In this document: positions 1 to 7,204 of the stretch, one piece after another | How the letters are laid out: the number at the start of each line of letters is the position of its first letter | Position numbering within the stretch: position 1 is the first letter of the stretch | Assembly: GCA_044355655.1 (NCBI GenBank) | Contig: JBIKXS010000053.1 | Span: 1 to 15,390 of the forward strand | Direction: 5' to 3' | Origin: UBA3064 sp023258775 | GTDB taxonomy: Bacteria > Pseudomonadota > Gammaproteobacteria > Burkholderiales > Burkholderiaceae_E | DNA length: 15,390 nt | Made by a program: the position numbers and the translations under genes | Notes under the pieces: model-generated | Databases searched by the model: none | Told to the model about the DNA's origin: nothing | What the model saw: only the letters and a program-made list of their open reading frames with translations

Positions 1-1
1 C

Positions 2-1345
2 TTTGTCATTTTGGCATGTACAAAAATTGGTGCGATTGCAATGCCAGGTACCAACCAACTCAAAGCCAAGGATCTTGCTTATCGGATCGAACGATCTGAA
101 GCCAAGCTTGCCGTGGTTGCCAGTCAGCATGCGTCTGCTATCGAGTCCATTCAGGCTGATTGTCCAAGCCTTAAGCACCGTATTTTGGTGGGCGAAGAGC
201 GATCGGGTTGGGAACACTTTGAATCACTTTGTGATCGGGCAAGTGATCAATTCGATCGAGCTGCTATTGAGCCAACGCGCGCAGATGAAAGCATGCTGAT
301 TTATTTCACCTCAGGCACAACCTCCATGCCCAAAATGGTAGCTCGCGACCATGCTTACGCGCTTGCTCACGGGATTACCGCTCGGTATTGGCAAGACCTT
401 CAAGAATCCGATGTGCACTGGACACTTACCGACACTGGCTGGGCTAAGGCGGCCTGGGGCCTGTTGTATCCGCCCCTTCTGGCTGGCGCAACGATTGTGC
501 TTTATGACGGTGATGGTTTCGATCTGGCCATGCACTTGAAGATCATTGCTCAACATCGAGTGACTACCTTTTGTGCTCCGCCTACGATTTATCGCATCAT
601 GGCAAAAGCCGATCTCGCCGGTGCTGATTTCAGCTCCTTGCGTCATTGCTTTGGTGCTGGCGAGCCGCTCAATCCCGAAGCGATGCGTGCCTGGAAGCAG
701 GCAACTGGCTGCGATATTTATGACGGTTATGGACAGACCGAAACCATCAATATCGTTGCCAATTTTCCAGGCATGGCCATTCGACCTGGATCGATGGGAA
801 AGCCCTGTCCCGGACTGATTGTTGATGTGATTGACGATGAGGGGCAGATTTTGCCCCCGAACGAAGTGGGCCATATCGCAGTCAAAATCACCGACCCCTA
901 TCCGCCAGGATTATTTCGAGGCTACTACCGAGACGAAGCGACCACAGCAAAGGTATTCCGTCATGGTTGGTATTACACGGGCGATACCGCAACCCGGGAT
1001 GAGGACGGCTACATTTGGTTTGTCGGACGATCAGACGATATTATCTCGTCGTCCGGCTACCGCATTAGTCCCTTTGAAGTGGAGTCAACCCTTATTGAGC
1101 ATCCAGCGGTCGCCGAGGCTGCGGTGATCGCTAAGCCTGATCCAATGCGCGGTGAGATCGTGAAAGCTTATATAACCTTAACGCAAGGCTTCAGCCCAAG
1201 CGATGAACTGGCCAGCGAGATCCAAGATTTCGTAAAAGAGCAAACGGCTCCCTACAAATATCCCAGAGAGATCGAGTTTCGCGAAAGCTTACCGAAAACC
1301 ATCTCTGGGAAAATTAGACGTGTGGCTTTGCGCGAAGAGCAGTAA
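2..1345 (+). CDS. Acyl-CoA synthetase (AMP-binding, ACSM/benzoate-CoA-ligase-like), 5' partial
   Basis: ATP-dependent acyl/aryl-CoA ligase of the adenylate-forming (ANL) superfamily: it adenylates a carboxylic acid and passes it to CoA. The frame is already open at the left edge (F-V-I-L-A-C-T...), so the start lies outside. With 447 residues visible against roughly 540 usual, about 80-100 N-terminal residues are missing. Visible motifs are the phosphate loop YFTSGTTSMPK near 300-333, YDGYGQTET at 718-744, the YYTGD core at 971-985 followed by GRSDDIISSSGYRISPFEVE, and the C-terminal PKTISGKIRR whose catalytic Lys codon is at 1310-1312. The resemblance is to medium-chain and benzoate-type ligases rather than acetyl-CoA synthetase; the substrate is unknown. 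It converges on the next gene with only 11 bases between the stops, and no terminator hairpin is visible there. Confidence 0.9.
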   Translation, partial: FVILACTKIGAIAMPGTNQLKAKDLAYRIERSEAKLAVVASQHASAIESIQADCPSLKHRILVGEERSGWEHFESLCDRASDQFDRAAIEPTRADESMLIYFTSGTTSMPKMVARDHAYALAHGITARYWQDLQESDVHWTLTDTGWAKAAWGLLYPPLLAGATIVLYDGDGFDLAMHLKIIAQHRVTTFCAPPTIYRIMAKADLAGADFSSLRHCFGAGEPLNPEAMRAWKQATGCDIYDGYGQTETINIVANFPGMAIRPGSMGKPCPGLIVDVIDDEGQILPPNEVGHIAVKITDPYPPGLFRGYYRDEATTAKVFRHGWYYTGDTATRDEDGYIWFVGRSDDIISSSGYRISPFEVESTLIEHPAVAEAAVIAKPDPMRGEIVKAYITLTQGFSPSDELASEIQDFVKEQTAPYKYPREIEFRESLPKTISGKIRRVALREEQ

Positions 1346-1356
1346 ATGCTGTGCTC

Positions 1357-2451
1357 CTAAAGTGCTTTGATCACCGCTTGGTAAACTTCCGAGGTGCTGT
1401 GGCTGCCCCCGAGATCGGGTGTTCGTAGTGCCTTGTCAGCAAAGGCTCGGTCAACAGCTCGTTCGATGCGAATTGCTGCCTGGAGCAAGGATGCGTCCTG
1501 ATGCCTCGTACCAAGCCATTGCAACATCATCGCAGCTGATAAAAACATCGCTGTAGGATTTGCAATGCCTTGTCCAGCAATATCGGGTGCCGTGCCATGC
1601 GAGGGTTGAAACAAGGCATGCGAGAGTCCGATGTCCGCAGAAGGAGCCATCCCCATACCGCCGATCAGCGCAGCACCTAGATCGGACAAAATATCGCCGA
1701 ACTGATTTTCAGTAGGTAAGACATCGTAAAGCCATGGCTGTTTGACAAAATAGAGCGCCATCGCATCAACATAGCACTGATCTGCGTGTACTTGTGGAAA
1801 GGATTGAGCGACTTCCTTGAAGATTGAAAGCATGAATGCCTGGCCACGATGAACATTGGACTTATCGACACAGGTAACTCGCGCTTGTCTGTTGGCGCTG
1901 TGACTGCGTGTTTGAGCAAGTTCAAAGGCAAATCGAAAAAGCCGTTCCGAACCATGCCTGGTAACACGGCCAAGGTCGTAGGCTTCATCTGCGCCCGCGC
2001 TCGGGATCTTCTCCGGGTGGTAGCGCCCAAAAAACCATCCCTCGCTTTGTTCGCGTACGATGACAAAGTCAATCGCTTCGGCTCTGCTGTCTGCCAATGC
2101 TAGCGGTGCGCCGGGTATAGCCCTAATGGGACGCACGCCAGCAAACAGATCGAGGCTCTGACGAAGCGTGAGTTGCGGCCCAATCTCCGTACCGTCTGGA
2201 TAGCGAACTTCAGGAAGTCCCATCGCACCAAAAAGAATAGCGTCGGCGTTGCGGCAGGCCTCCCAAGTGGCTTGGGGGAGGGCATCGCCAAAATCCCGAT
2301 AATGAGCCGCACCTGCTGGGTATTGCTTAAGATTTAAGCGAAAATCACTTGATAGGTTTTGCAAATGTTGCAGTAAATTTGAACACGCTTGCATCACCTC
2401 TACACCGATCCCATCGCCAGGCAAAACTGCAATTTCGTATAAATGTTTCAT
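1357..2451 (-). CDS. Isopropylmalate/tartrate-type beta-decarboxylating dehydrogenase
   Basis: NAD-dependent oxidative decarboxylase of (2R,3S)-hydroxyacids (LeuB/TtuC/isocitrate dehydrogenase family), 364 residues, full length. Visible features are PGDGIG (11-16), the substrate loop LRQSLDLFAGVRP (96-108), REQSEG (133-138), VDKSNVHRG with catalytic Lys197, YVDAMAL with Asp229, TENQFGDILSD (248-257) with metal-binding Asp253/Asp257, and HGTAPDIAGQGIANP (285-299). The family cannot be split by eye into isopropylmalate, tartrate or D-malate types. A degradative role is favoured because no other leucine genes are present and it is the last gene of a dehalogenase-containing run. The start is ATG 2451-2449 with GGAG six bases upstream. 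The start and ribosome-binding site lie in a 41-bp tandem duplication, and the start overlaps the stop of a 14-codon mini-ORF. Confidence 0.88.
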   Translation of the reverse strand: MKHLYEIAVLPGDGIGVEVMQACSNLLQHLQNLSSDFRLNLKQYPAGAAHYRDFGDALPQATWEACRNADAILFGAMGLPEVRYPDGTEIGPQLTLRQSLDLFAGVRPIRAIPGAPLALADSRAEAIDFVIVREQSEGWFFGRYHPEKIPSAGADEAYDLGRVTRHGSERLFRFAFELAQTRSHSANRQARVTCVDKSNVHRGQAFMLSIFKEVAQSFPQVHADQCYVDAMALYFVKQPWLYDVLPTENQFGDILSDLGAALIGGMGMAPSADIGLSHALFQPSHGTAPDIAGQGIANPTAMFLSAAMMLQWLGTRHQDASLLQAAIRIERAVDRAFADKALRTPDLGGSHSTSEVYQAVIKAL

Positions 2452-2526
2452 TCAATGCTCCGATCTGCTCTTGGCGTGATTAAAGGTTTCATTCAATGCT
2501 CCGATCTGCTCTAGGCGTGATTAAAG
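2445..2526. repeat. 41-bp tandem duplication spanning a gene junction
   Basis: Two adjacent 41-base copies, 2445-2485 and 2486-2526, differ at one base (2472 T versus 2513 A). The right copy carries the last codons and TAG stop of the dehalogenase plus the GGAG and ATG that once began the next gene; the left copy carries the present ribosome-binding site and start. The unit ends in GTTTC, which occurs at both original junctions, so slippage or recombination at microhomology is a likely origin. The single difference removes a duplicate TAG. Confidence 0.95.
2448..2492 (-). CDS. 14-codon mini-ORF coupled to the downstream dehydrogenase
   Basis: The duplicated ATG at 2492-2490 opens M-K-P-L-I-T-P-R-A-D-R-S-I-E and stops at TGA 2450-2448, which overlaps the next ATG (2451-2449) as ATGA. 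It has its own GGAG at the same spacing. It is a by-product of the tandem duplication, but it could couple translation to the dehydrogenase. Whether the peptide has any role is unknown. Confidence 0.4.
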   Translation of the reverse strand: MKPLITPRADRSIE

Positions 2527-3419
2527 GTTTCCACAGCTTTTTCGGCAATAATCGCACCATGTTCCTGAACAAAGTGGCCGCCCTTTTCGATCATCATCGG
2601 TAATGGGCATTGCTTGATACCCATGCGTAATCGCTCCATGCTCGCCGGCGAAAACACGGGGTCGAGCATGCCAATGGCCATCATCGACTGACCTTCCCAG
2701 TCCTGCGCCCAAAAGCGCTCTGCAGCGCGCGAGACAACAACGCCGTCATCATTTTCAGAAGCTGGAACGATGTCGGGAAATGCGCGGGTTGCAGCCCGGT
2801 ATGCAGGTTCGGGAAAAGGCGCGTCGTAGGCCGCTGCTTCAGCCGGGCTTATGTGTGGATTGCCACGGGCAAGTAGTCTTGCGATTGAAAAATCAGGCTT
2901 TGCCGCACACATGGCGCGCCACTGCATAAATCCCTCGGGAAGCGGCTCGCGTGCACTTGCGAGGTAGGTGTTCATAACGAGTAGCGCTTTATAGCGTTCG
3001 CGATCTTCCATTGGTAAGGTGAGACCAAGCAAACCGCCCCAATCCTGAACCACCAAATGAATATGCTTTAGATCCATTGTTTCAACGAGTTCGAGCAATA
3101 TCGACCGGTGCCATGAAAATCGATGCTGCGCGATATCGACAGGCTTATCACTCTTTCCAAAACCTGGCATGTCAGGCGCAACGACGCGATGCCCGGCCGC
3201 TACAAATATCGGGATCATGTGTCGATAAAGATAACTCCAGGTCGGGTTGCCATGAAGGCATAACCAGGTGACCGAAGCATCCTTTGGGCCTTCGTCCAAG
3301 ATGTGCATGCGTAAGCCTTGAAGCGATTTCAAATCGTCGATATAGCGTCCCACCCAGGGATAATTTAGAAGGTGGGCAAAGCGATAATCCGGGGTACGGA
3401 GGAAATTGATCTGACTCAT
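2511..3419 (-). CDS. dhmA: Haloalkane dehalogenase, subfamily I (DhlA/DhmA type)
   Basis: Alpha/beta-hydrolase that cleaves carbon-halogen bonds with water, giving alcohol and halide; cytoplasmic, 302 residues against 310 in DhlA of Xanthobacter. The equivalents of the DhlA active site are all visible: oxyanion motif HGNPTW (56-61), nucleophile Asp126 in VVQDWGGLLGLTLPM, halide-binding Trp127, second halide-binding Trp167 in the cap (GFMQW), catalytic acid Asp253 in MLDPVFSP after strand 7, and His282 in GGHFVQEHG. The cap motif APFPEPAY also matches the family. The acid position supports subfamily I over subfamily II (DhaA/LinB). The start is ATG 3419-3417 with AAGG six bases upstream. It sits between two dehydrogenase genes on the same strand. 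Some homologues act on unknown substrates, so DhlA-like specificity should not be assumed. Confidence 0.9.
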   Translation of the reverse strand: MSQINFLRTPDYRFAHLLNYPWVGRYIDDLKSLQGLRMHILDEGPKDASVTWLCLHGNPTWSYLYRHMIPIFVAAGHRVVAPDMPGFGKSDKPVDIAQHRFSWHRSILLELVETMDLKHIHLVVQDWGGLLGLTLPMEDRERYKALLVMNTYLASAREPLPEGFMQWRAMCAAKPDFSIARLLARGNPHISPAEAAAYDAPFPEPAYRAATRAFPDIVPASENDDGVVVSRAAERFWAQDWEGQSMMAIGMLDPVFSPASMERLRMGIKQCPLPMMIEKGGHFVQEHGAIIAEKAVETFNHA

Positions 3420-3491
3420 CGTTAACCTTATGGCACGGTAAACAAGAAAAGCGGCGCTGAAACATTGCGGTGCCGGCCTATTGCATAGACT

Positions 3492-4484
3492 TCAGTCTAG
3501 CAAGCTGGCCGGATCAACAAGATTTTCGAGTGTGTGTCCTTTGGCGAAGCGATTGATGTTCACCAAAAAAAGATCAGTCCATCGATTCATCGTACCGCTG
3601 CCAGCAAAGGAGGTGTGTGGAGTCACGGTCACCTTGGGGTGTGACCAATAGGGATCTGTTTGTGGGAGCGGCTCTGTACTGAAAACATCGAGTACTGCAT
3701 GTCCCAGTCTTCCCTGATCGAGGGCTTGTCGTATCGCATCGTTATCGATCACACCGCCGCGGGCGATGTTGACTAAAAGCGCATCATGCCTGGTATGCAA
3801 TAAAAAATGAAAATTCACAAGCCCCTTCGTACTGCTATTTAGTGCACAAGCCAAGACGATGATGTCGGCCTGAGGAAGGAGTTGAGGCAGTTCGCTCACA
3901 TCGGCGCAGTAATCAACGTGCACATTAGGCACAGGCTTACGACGCACCACTAAGACTTTGGCTCCGAAGGCTTTGGCGCGTTGAGCGATCGCCTGTCCAA
4001 TCGCTCCAAATCCAACGATTAACCAAGTGCTTTGTGAGACTTCGCGAAACCCTGTGATTTTCCAATCTCGGGCAGCCTGCTGCTGAGTTTGTAGCTTGAT
4101 GGGGTGGTACTGGTAGAAGACTTGGGCAAAGACATATTCTGCGATTGCTATACCTTGCGCACTGCTGTTACAAATCATCGTCCCTCGAGCAGCCATCTTT
4201 TTGTAAAAAGGATTGTCAATGCCAGCATTAAAGGTTTGGAGGACCTTAATTGAAGCCGTACTCAAGGCCATTTGAAATGCTTCTGGAACAAACTGCTCGG
4301 CGCTAATGAGTGGACTTAGCCAGAGATAATCCAGCGATACATCTTCTGGATCCTTAAGTTTGCCGTCGACAAGGTATTTCCCCGCTCTTGTAAATGGAAT
4401 CCATTCGATCTTCAGTTGCTCGATATCAATCCGGTCTTTAATGCTTTCTAAAGCTTTTTCGTAAATGGCTACTGTTTTCCTCAT
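3492..4484 (-). CDS. D-2-hydroxyacid dehydrogenase, NAD(P)-binding
   Basis: Member of the D-isomer-specific 2-hydroxyacid dehydrogenase family (glyoxylate/hydroxypyruvate reductase and PhoE-like branch), interconverting 2-oxoacids and D-2-hydroxyacids. It has 330 residues. The Rossmann motif GFGAIG is at 158-163, and the catalytic triad is Arg242 (NIARGGVID), Glu271 (STEPLP) and His290 (TPHTS). The basic run VRRKP after the second strand of the Rossmann fold (180-184) would fit NADP preference, which is an inference. The start is ATG 4484-4482 with only a weak GAG upstream. The regulator gene lies just upstream on the same strand (31 bases), so the regulator, this gene, the dehalogenase and the decarboxylating dehydrogenase may form one transcript. 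A 14-base palindrome (3486-3499) spans its stop codon. Confidence 0.87.
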   Translation of the reverse strand: MRKTVAIYEKALESIKDRIDIEQLKIEWIPFTRAGKYLVDGKLKDPEDVSLDYLWLSPLISAEQFVPEAFQMALSTASIKVLQTFNAGIDNPFYKKMAARGTMICNSSAQGIAIAEYVFAQVFYQYHPIKLQTQQQAARDWKITGFREVSQSTWLIVGFGAIGQAIAQRAKAFGAKVLVVRRKPVPNVHVDYCADVSELPQLLPQADIIVLACALNSSTKGLVNFHFLLHTRHDALLVNIARGGVIDNDAIRQALDQGRLGHAVLDVFSTEPLPQTDPYWSHPKVTVTPHTSFAGSGTMNRWTDLFLVNINRFAKGHTLENLVDPASLLD

Positions 4485-4515
4485 GATAAATTTTTCTCGT
4501 GATGAGTTGTGAAAT

Positions 4516-5424
4516 TCATGGATGATTCGAACCGCAAGCTTGCAATAAGAAATCGATTAGTAAGCGATTACGGAGATTTCGCATCCGCTCAGGCGGTGCA
4601 AGCGCGGTGATCAGATTACCGAAACGTGTTTGTTGGATCCAACCCGGTAAGATCTGACGAAGCTGTCCATCGCTGATTGCTTTTGCACAAAGATAGTCCG
4701 GCAATTGGGCGATACCGAGACCTTGCAAACAGGCCTCGAGGACAGCTTCAGGATTATCAACATGATAACGACTCTTTACCGGCATTCTTCGTTGTGATTG
4801 GCCTGCGGACATCACCCACCATTGATCAGACGTTTCACGCCAATAGAACAAGGTACTGTGGTGGGCTAAATCTTCAGGCGTTTTTGGTTCGTCTTGAAGC
4901 GCAAGATAGCTTGGTGATGCGGTTAGGAGCCAATTAATCTTCGCAATGGGCGTGTTCACCAAATCCTGTTTTGGAAGCGATGCACTCCAACGCAGTGCCA
5001 GATCGAATCGCTCAAAAGCAATGTCGACCATGCGGTCGGCCAGGGTCAGTTCAATTTCGATGCCTGGATGCATTTTCAGGAACTCTGGCAGGAGTTTGCA
5101 TAAGACCCTTTGCCCCCAGGACACGGGTGCGGTGATACGAATAGGGCCTCTAATCTCTGAGCGACTTGCAAGAAGCAGTTCTTCGGCAGCATGTAACTCG
5201 GCAAGCGCTCGCCTGGCATGTTCGAGATAGAGTTCACCTGCGGAAGTTAGAACGATACGCCGCGTGCTGCGGCTAAACAAGGTTACGCCGAGATGAGCTT
5301 CGAGTTGTGCAATGCGCTTACTGACGACGCTCTTTGTGACCTTCAGGGCGATCGCACTGCGCCCAACGCTCAATGTTTCGGCAACTTTGGCAAAACTTGA
5401 AAGCATCTCGGCGCTGATCATCAT
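4516..5424 (-). CDS. LysR-family transcriptional regulator
   Basis: DNA-binding regulator of about 302 residues with an N-terminal winged helix-turn-helix (residues 5-62; VGRSAIALKVTKSVVSKRI, then LGVTLFSRSTRRIVLTSAG) and a C-terminal substrate-binding-like effector domain. This layout matches the CrgA/AaeR-like LysR branch (TAPVSWGQRVLCKLLPEFL). The upstream in-frame TTG at 5433 is a poor start; ATG at 5424 or 5421, after TTGGAAAC, is preferred. It is divergent from the glutathione transferase gene across a 208-base region and co-directional with the three catabolic genes downstream of it. This is the usual layout for a LysR protein controlling both flanks. The effector is unknown, but probably a substrate or product of the cluster. 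Confidence 0.92.
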   Translation of the reverse strand: MMISAEMLSSFAKVAETLSVGRSAIALKVTKSVVSKRIAQLEAHLGVTLFSRSTRRIVLTSAGELYLEHARRALAELHAAEELLLASRSEIRGPIRITAPVSWGQRVLCKLLPEFLKMHPGIEIELTLADRMVDIAFERFDLALRWSASLPKQDLVNTPIAKINWLLTASPSYLALQDEPKTPEDLAHHSTLFYWRETSDQWWVMSAGQSQRRMPVKSRYHVDNPEAVLEACLQGLGIAQLPDYLCAKAISDGQLRQILPGWIQQTRFGNLITALAPPERMRNLRNRLLIDFLLQACGSNHP

Positions 5425-5632
5425 TGTTTCCAATCGGCGAACAATACGTTCTCATTTAAGCGGTTTTTATCTGATTGGTAAAACGATAAGCTGCGAAAAA
5501 CAAAATCCAAAATCCAAAGACCAGAAAACAGAAAACAGAAAACAGAGGCAGCGTCACGGGACTTTTTACAGAGAGATCAGCTTAGTGCAATGAGACAGAT
5601 CTCATTTGACATCCATTAAACGAGGAGACGAT
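5425..5632. promoter_or_regulatory. Divergent regulatory region, LysR gene / GST gene
   Basis: This 208-base intergenic region holds a perfect 7-bp inverted repeat, AATGAGA-N4-TCTCATT (5589-5595/5600-5606), 26 bases before the GST start. TCTCATTT recurs at 5450-5457 near the regulator start, and TTATC-N13-GATAA lies at 5467-5489. These are candidate operator sites for the divergent LysR protein. None is a clean T-N11-A box, and no confident -35/-10 pair could be chosen by eye. Confidence 0.45.
5502..5543. repeat. Short heptamer tandem repeats, purine-rich
   Basis: Two copies of AAAATCC (5502-5515) are followed by three exact copies of AGAAAAC (5523-5543), inside the regulator/GST intergenic region. 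The tract is A-rich and could vary in length by slippage, which would change the spacing between the candidate operator sites on either side. Confidence 0.75.
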
Positions 5633-6268
5633 ATGAAAATTTATGCTGACCCCATCACGGTAAATTGCCGCAAAGTTCTTGCTGGCCTTGATCTCATCGG
5701 TGCCCCCTTTGAGCTTGAGCATGTCGACTACTTTAAAGGGGAGCAAAAGAGCCCGGCCTATTTAGCAATCAACCCCAATGCTTCGATCCCTGCGATGGTG
5801 GATGACGACTTGGTGCTTTGGGAGTCAAACGCGATCCTGCAGTACGCTGCAGACAAAGCAGGTAACCATAGTGCCTACCCAACAAACTTGAAGATTCGGG
5901 CAGACATCAACCGCTGGTTACTATGGGAATCGTCAAGCTGGTTTCCCAGCACTTATGTTTATCTGGTTGAAAACTGCGTGAAATCGCTACTTGGGGGCGC
6001 CGCTGACCCGGCAGTGCTCGAGGCGCAGCAGGCACAGTTTCACAAGCTTGCAAGCATCCTTGATGGGCGACTGAAGGAGTCGCGTTGGATCGCGGGTGAT
6101 CATCCTACGATTGCCGATATTGCCTTAGCCTCTCCGATGCATTTGCATGCCTGGCAGCAATTGCCATTAGGAGAGCATCCCAATCTTGTACGGTGGATGA
6201 CGCAGGAAGTTGAGACCCTGCCGTGTTGGAAGGCGACCATGGTTTATGAAGGCTTCACAGTGAATTAG
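5633..6268 (+). CDS. Glutathione S-transferase family protein
   Basis: Cytosolic GST-fold protein of 211 residues. The N-terminal thioredoxin-like domain (1-75) carries NCRKV (Asn11/Cys12 at the usual catalytic turn), the cis-proline motif NASIPAM (Pro53) and the glutathione-contacting WESNAI (Glu64/Ser65). The helical C-terminal domain has the N-capping motif GDHPTIADIALAS (Asp162). The start is ATG 5633, with AGGAG five bases upstream; an in-frame TTG at 5606 is rejected. The likely role is conjugation, or glutathione-dependent dehalogenation or isomerisation, in the same pathway as the dehalogenase across the divergent promoter. The substrate is not predictable. Two overlapping inverted repeats follow its stop. 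Confidence 0.9.
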   Translation: MKIYADPITVNCRKVLAGLDLIGAPFELEHVDYFKGEQKSPAYLAINPNASIPAMVDDDLVLWESNAILQYAADKAGNHSAYPTNLKIRADINRWLLWESSSWFPSTYVYLVENCVKSLLGGAADPAVLEAQQAQFHKLASILDGRLKESRWIAGDHPTIADIALASPMHLHAWQQLPLGEHPNLVRWMTQEVETLPCWKATMVYEGFTVN

Positions 6269-6321
6269 CCGGTCTGAGAAGGCTTCAGTCAGCAGACCGG
6301 TTCCCCTCTCGGCGGAACCGG
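6269..6321 (+). promoter_or_regulatory. Two mutually exclusive hairpins after the GST gene
   Basis: CCGGTCTG (6269-6276) pairs perfectly with CAGACCGG (6293-6300), and CCGGTTCC (6297-6304) pairs perfectly with GGAACCGG (6314-6321). The two stems share CCGG at 6297-6300, so both cannot form fully at once. No T-run follows either, so this is not a standard intrinsic terminator. It may be a processing or attenuation element between the GST and the next gene. Confidence 0.55.
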
Positions 6322-6340
6322 TTACTTACAAAACACTTAA

Positions 6341-7204
6341 ATGAGTTTGGCATTGAAGACACTGCACAAGGCGGTTACCGCAACAATGAATTACACCGTT
6401 GATAACGGACGGCCAGTTGCCTATTACTTTTATGAACCCGACCCCGATGATGAACTGAATCCTGCTGGTACCGATCCTCAGGAGGTGACAATCTGGAATG
6501 CTTGGCCCCTGAGAGATGACTTGTCTGCCGATCGTGAAGGCTTTGAGTTACAAGATTTTGAGTCATCATTTCAAGCGTTCGACGATGACGCGCAGATCAA
6601 GCATGGTTTTTATCCTGAGGTCGTCGACTTCGTTAAGCGACACACAGGTGCAAAGCGGGTCGAAGTTTTCGATCACACGATCAGGCGTCGTCAACCCCCA
6701 GAGCAAATGGTTTTTTCAAAACCTTCAACTGAATTCAAGCAGCAAACGAGCGTTCAACGGCCTGCTGTGTTGCTGGTCCATAGTGACTACACCGTGAAAA
6801 GCGGCCCGCAGCGCGTTAAAGATATTGTTCCAAATGATGCTGATGCATTGCTCAATCGACGGGTTGCCTTTTTTAATGTTTGGAAGCCGCTTTATCAAAC
6901 AGTACATGAGTTGCCGCTTGCCATGATTGATGCACACACGCATCAGGCCGATGACTTGATTTGCATGGCGTTAAAGTATCGTGAACGCATGGGTGAGATT
7001 TATGTTGTGCGCTATTCGCCCGCCCATCGCTGGATGTATTTTCCACAAATGGAGAAGCATCACGCCTTGCTCTTAAAGACCTACGATTCAGAAGAAGACG
7101 GGCGTTGTCGCTTCATGGGGCACTCAGCATTTGAAGACCCTACCACGCCCGCAAACGCACCTAAGCGCGAAAGTATCGAAGTCAGGACAATGGCGTTTTT
7201 TTAG
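6341..7204 (+). CDS. CmcJ/NvfI-family protein (putative Fe(II)/2-oxoglutarate oxygenase)
   Basis: 287-residue protein of the CmcJ/NvfI family, known from cephamycin biosynthesis and fungal meroterpenoid or toxin clusters, where several members are Fe(II)/2-oxoglutarate-dependent hydroxylases. Recognisable family segments are FDHTIRRR (110-117), VHSDYT (146-151) giving an HxD pair (His147/Asp149), FFNVWKPL (177-184), the LPLAMID stretch, RWMYFPQM (230-237), LLKTYDS (244-250), and GHSAFEDPTTP with His261 followed by RESIEVRTMAFF at the C-terminus. His147, Asp149 and His261 are my inferred iron ligands. The start used is ATG 6341, though no good ribosome-binding site precedes it; an alternative ATG lies at 6386. 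It follows the GST by 72 bases and is probably co-transcribed, with a likely role in oxidising or detoxifying the cluster's substrate. Confidence 0.8.
   Translation: MSLALKTLHKAVTATMNYTVDNGRPVAYYFYEPDPDDELNPAGTDPQEVTIWNAWPLRDDLSADREGFELQDFESSFQAFDDDAQIKHGFYPEVVDFVKRHTGAKRVEVFDHTIRRRQPPEQMVFSKPSTEFKQQTSVQRPAVLLVHSDYTVKSGPQRVKDIVPNDADALLNRRVAFFNVWKPLYQTVHELPLAMIDAHTHQADDLICMALKYRERMGEIYVVRYSPAHRWMYFPQMEKHHALLLKTYDSEEDGRCRFMGHSAFEDPTTPANAPKRESIEVRTMAFF

Noticed and set aside
311..874. 187-codon minus-strand ORF inside the acyl-CoA synthetase gene
   Set aside because: The plus-strand frame carries all the ANL-family motifs, while this one shows low-complexity composition and no domain.
3486..3499. 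Palindrome TAGACT-TC-AGTCTA at the hydroxyacid dehydrogenase stop as a terminator
   Set aside because: The 2-base loop leaves a short stem and no T-run follows on either strand, so terminator function is not supported.
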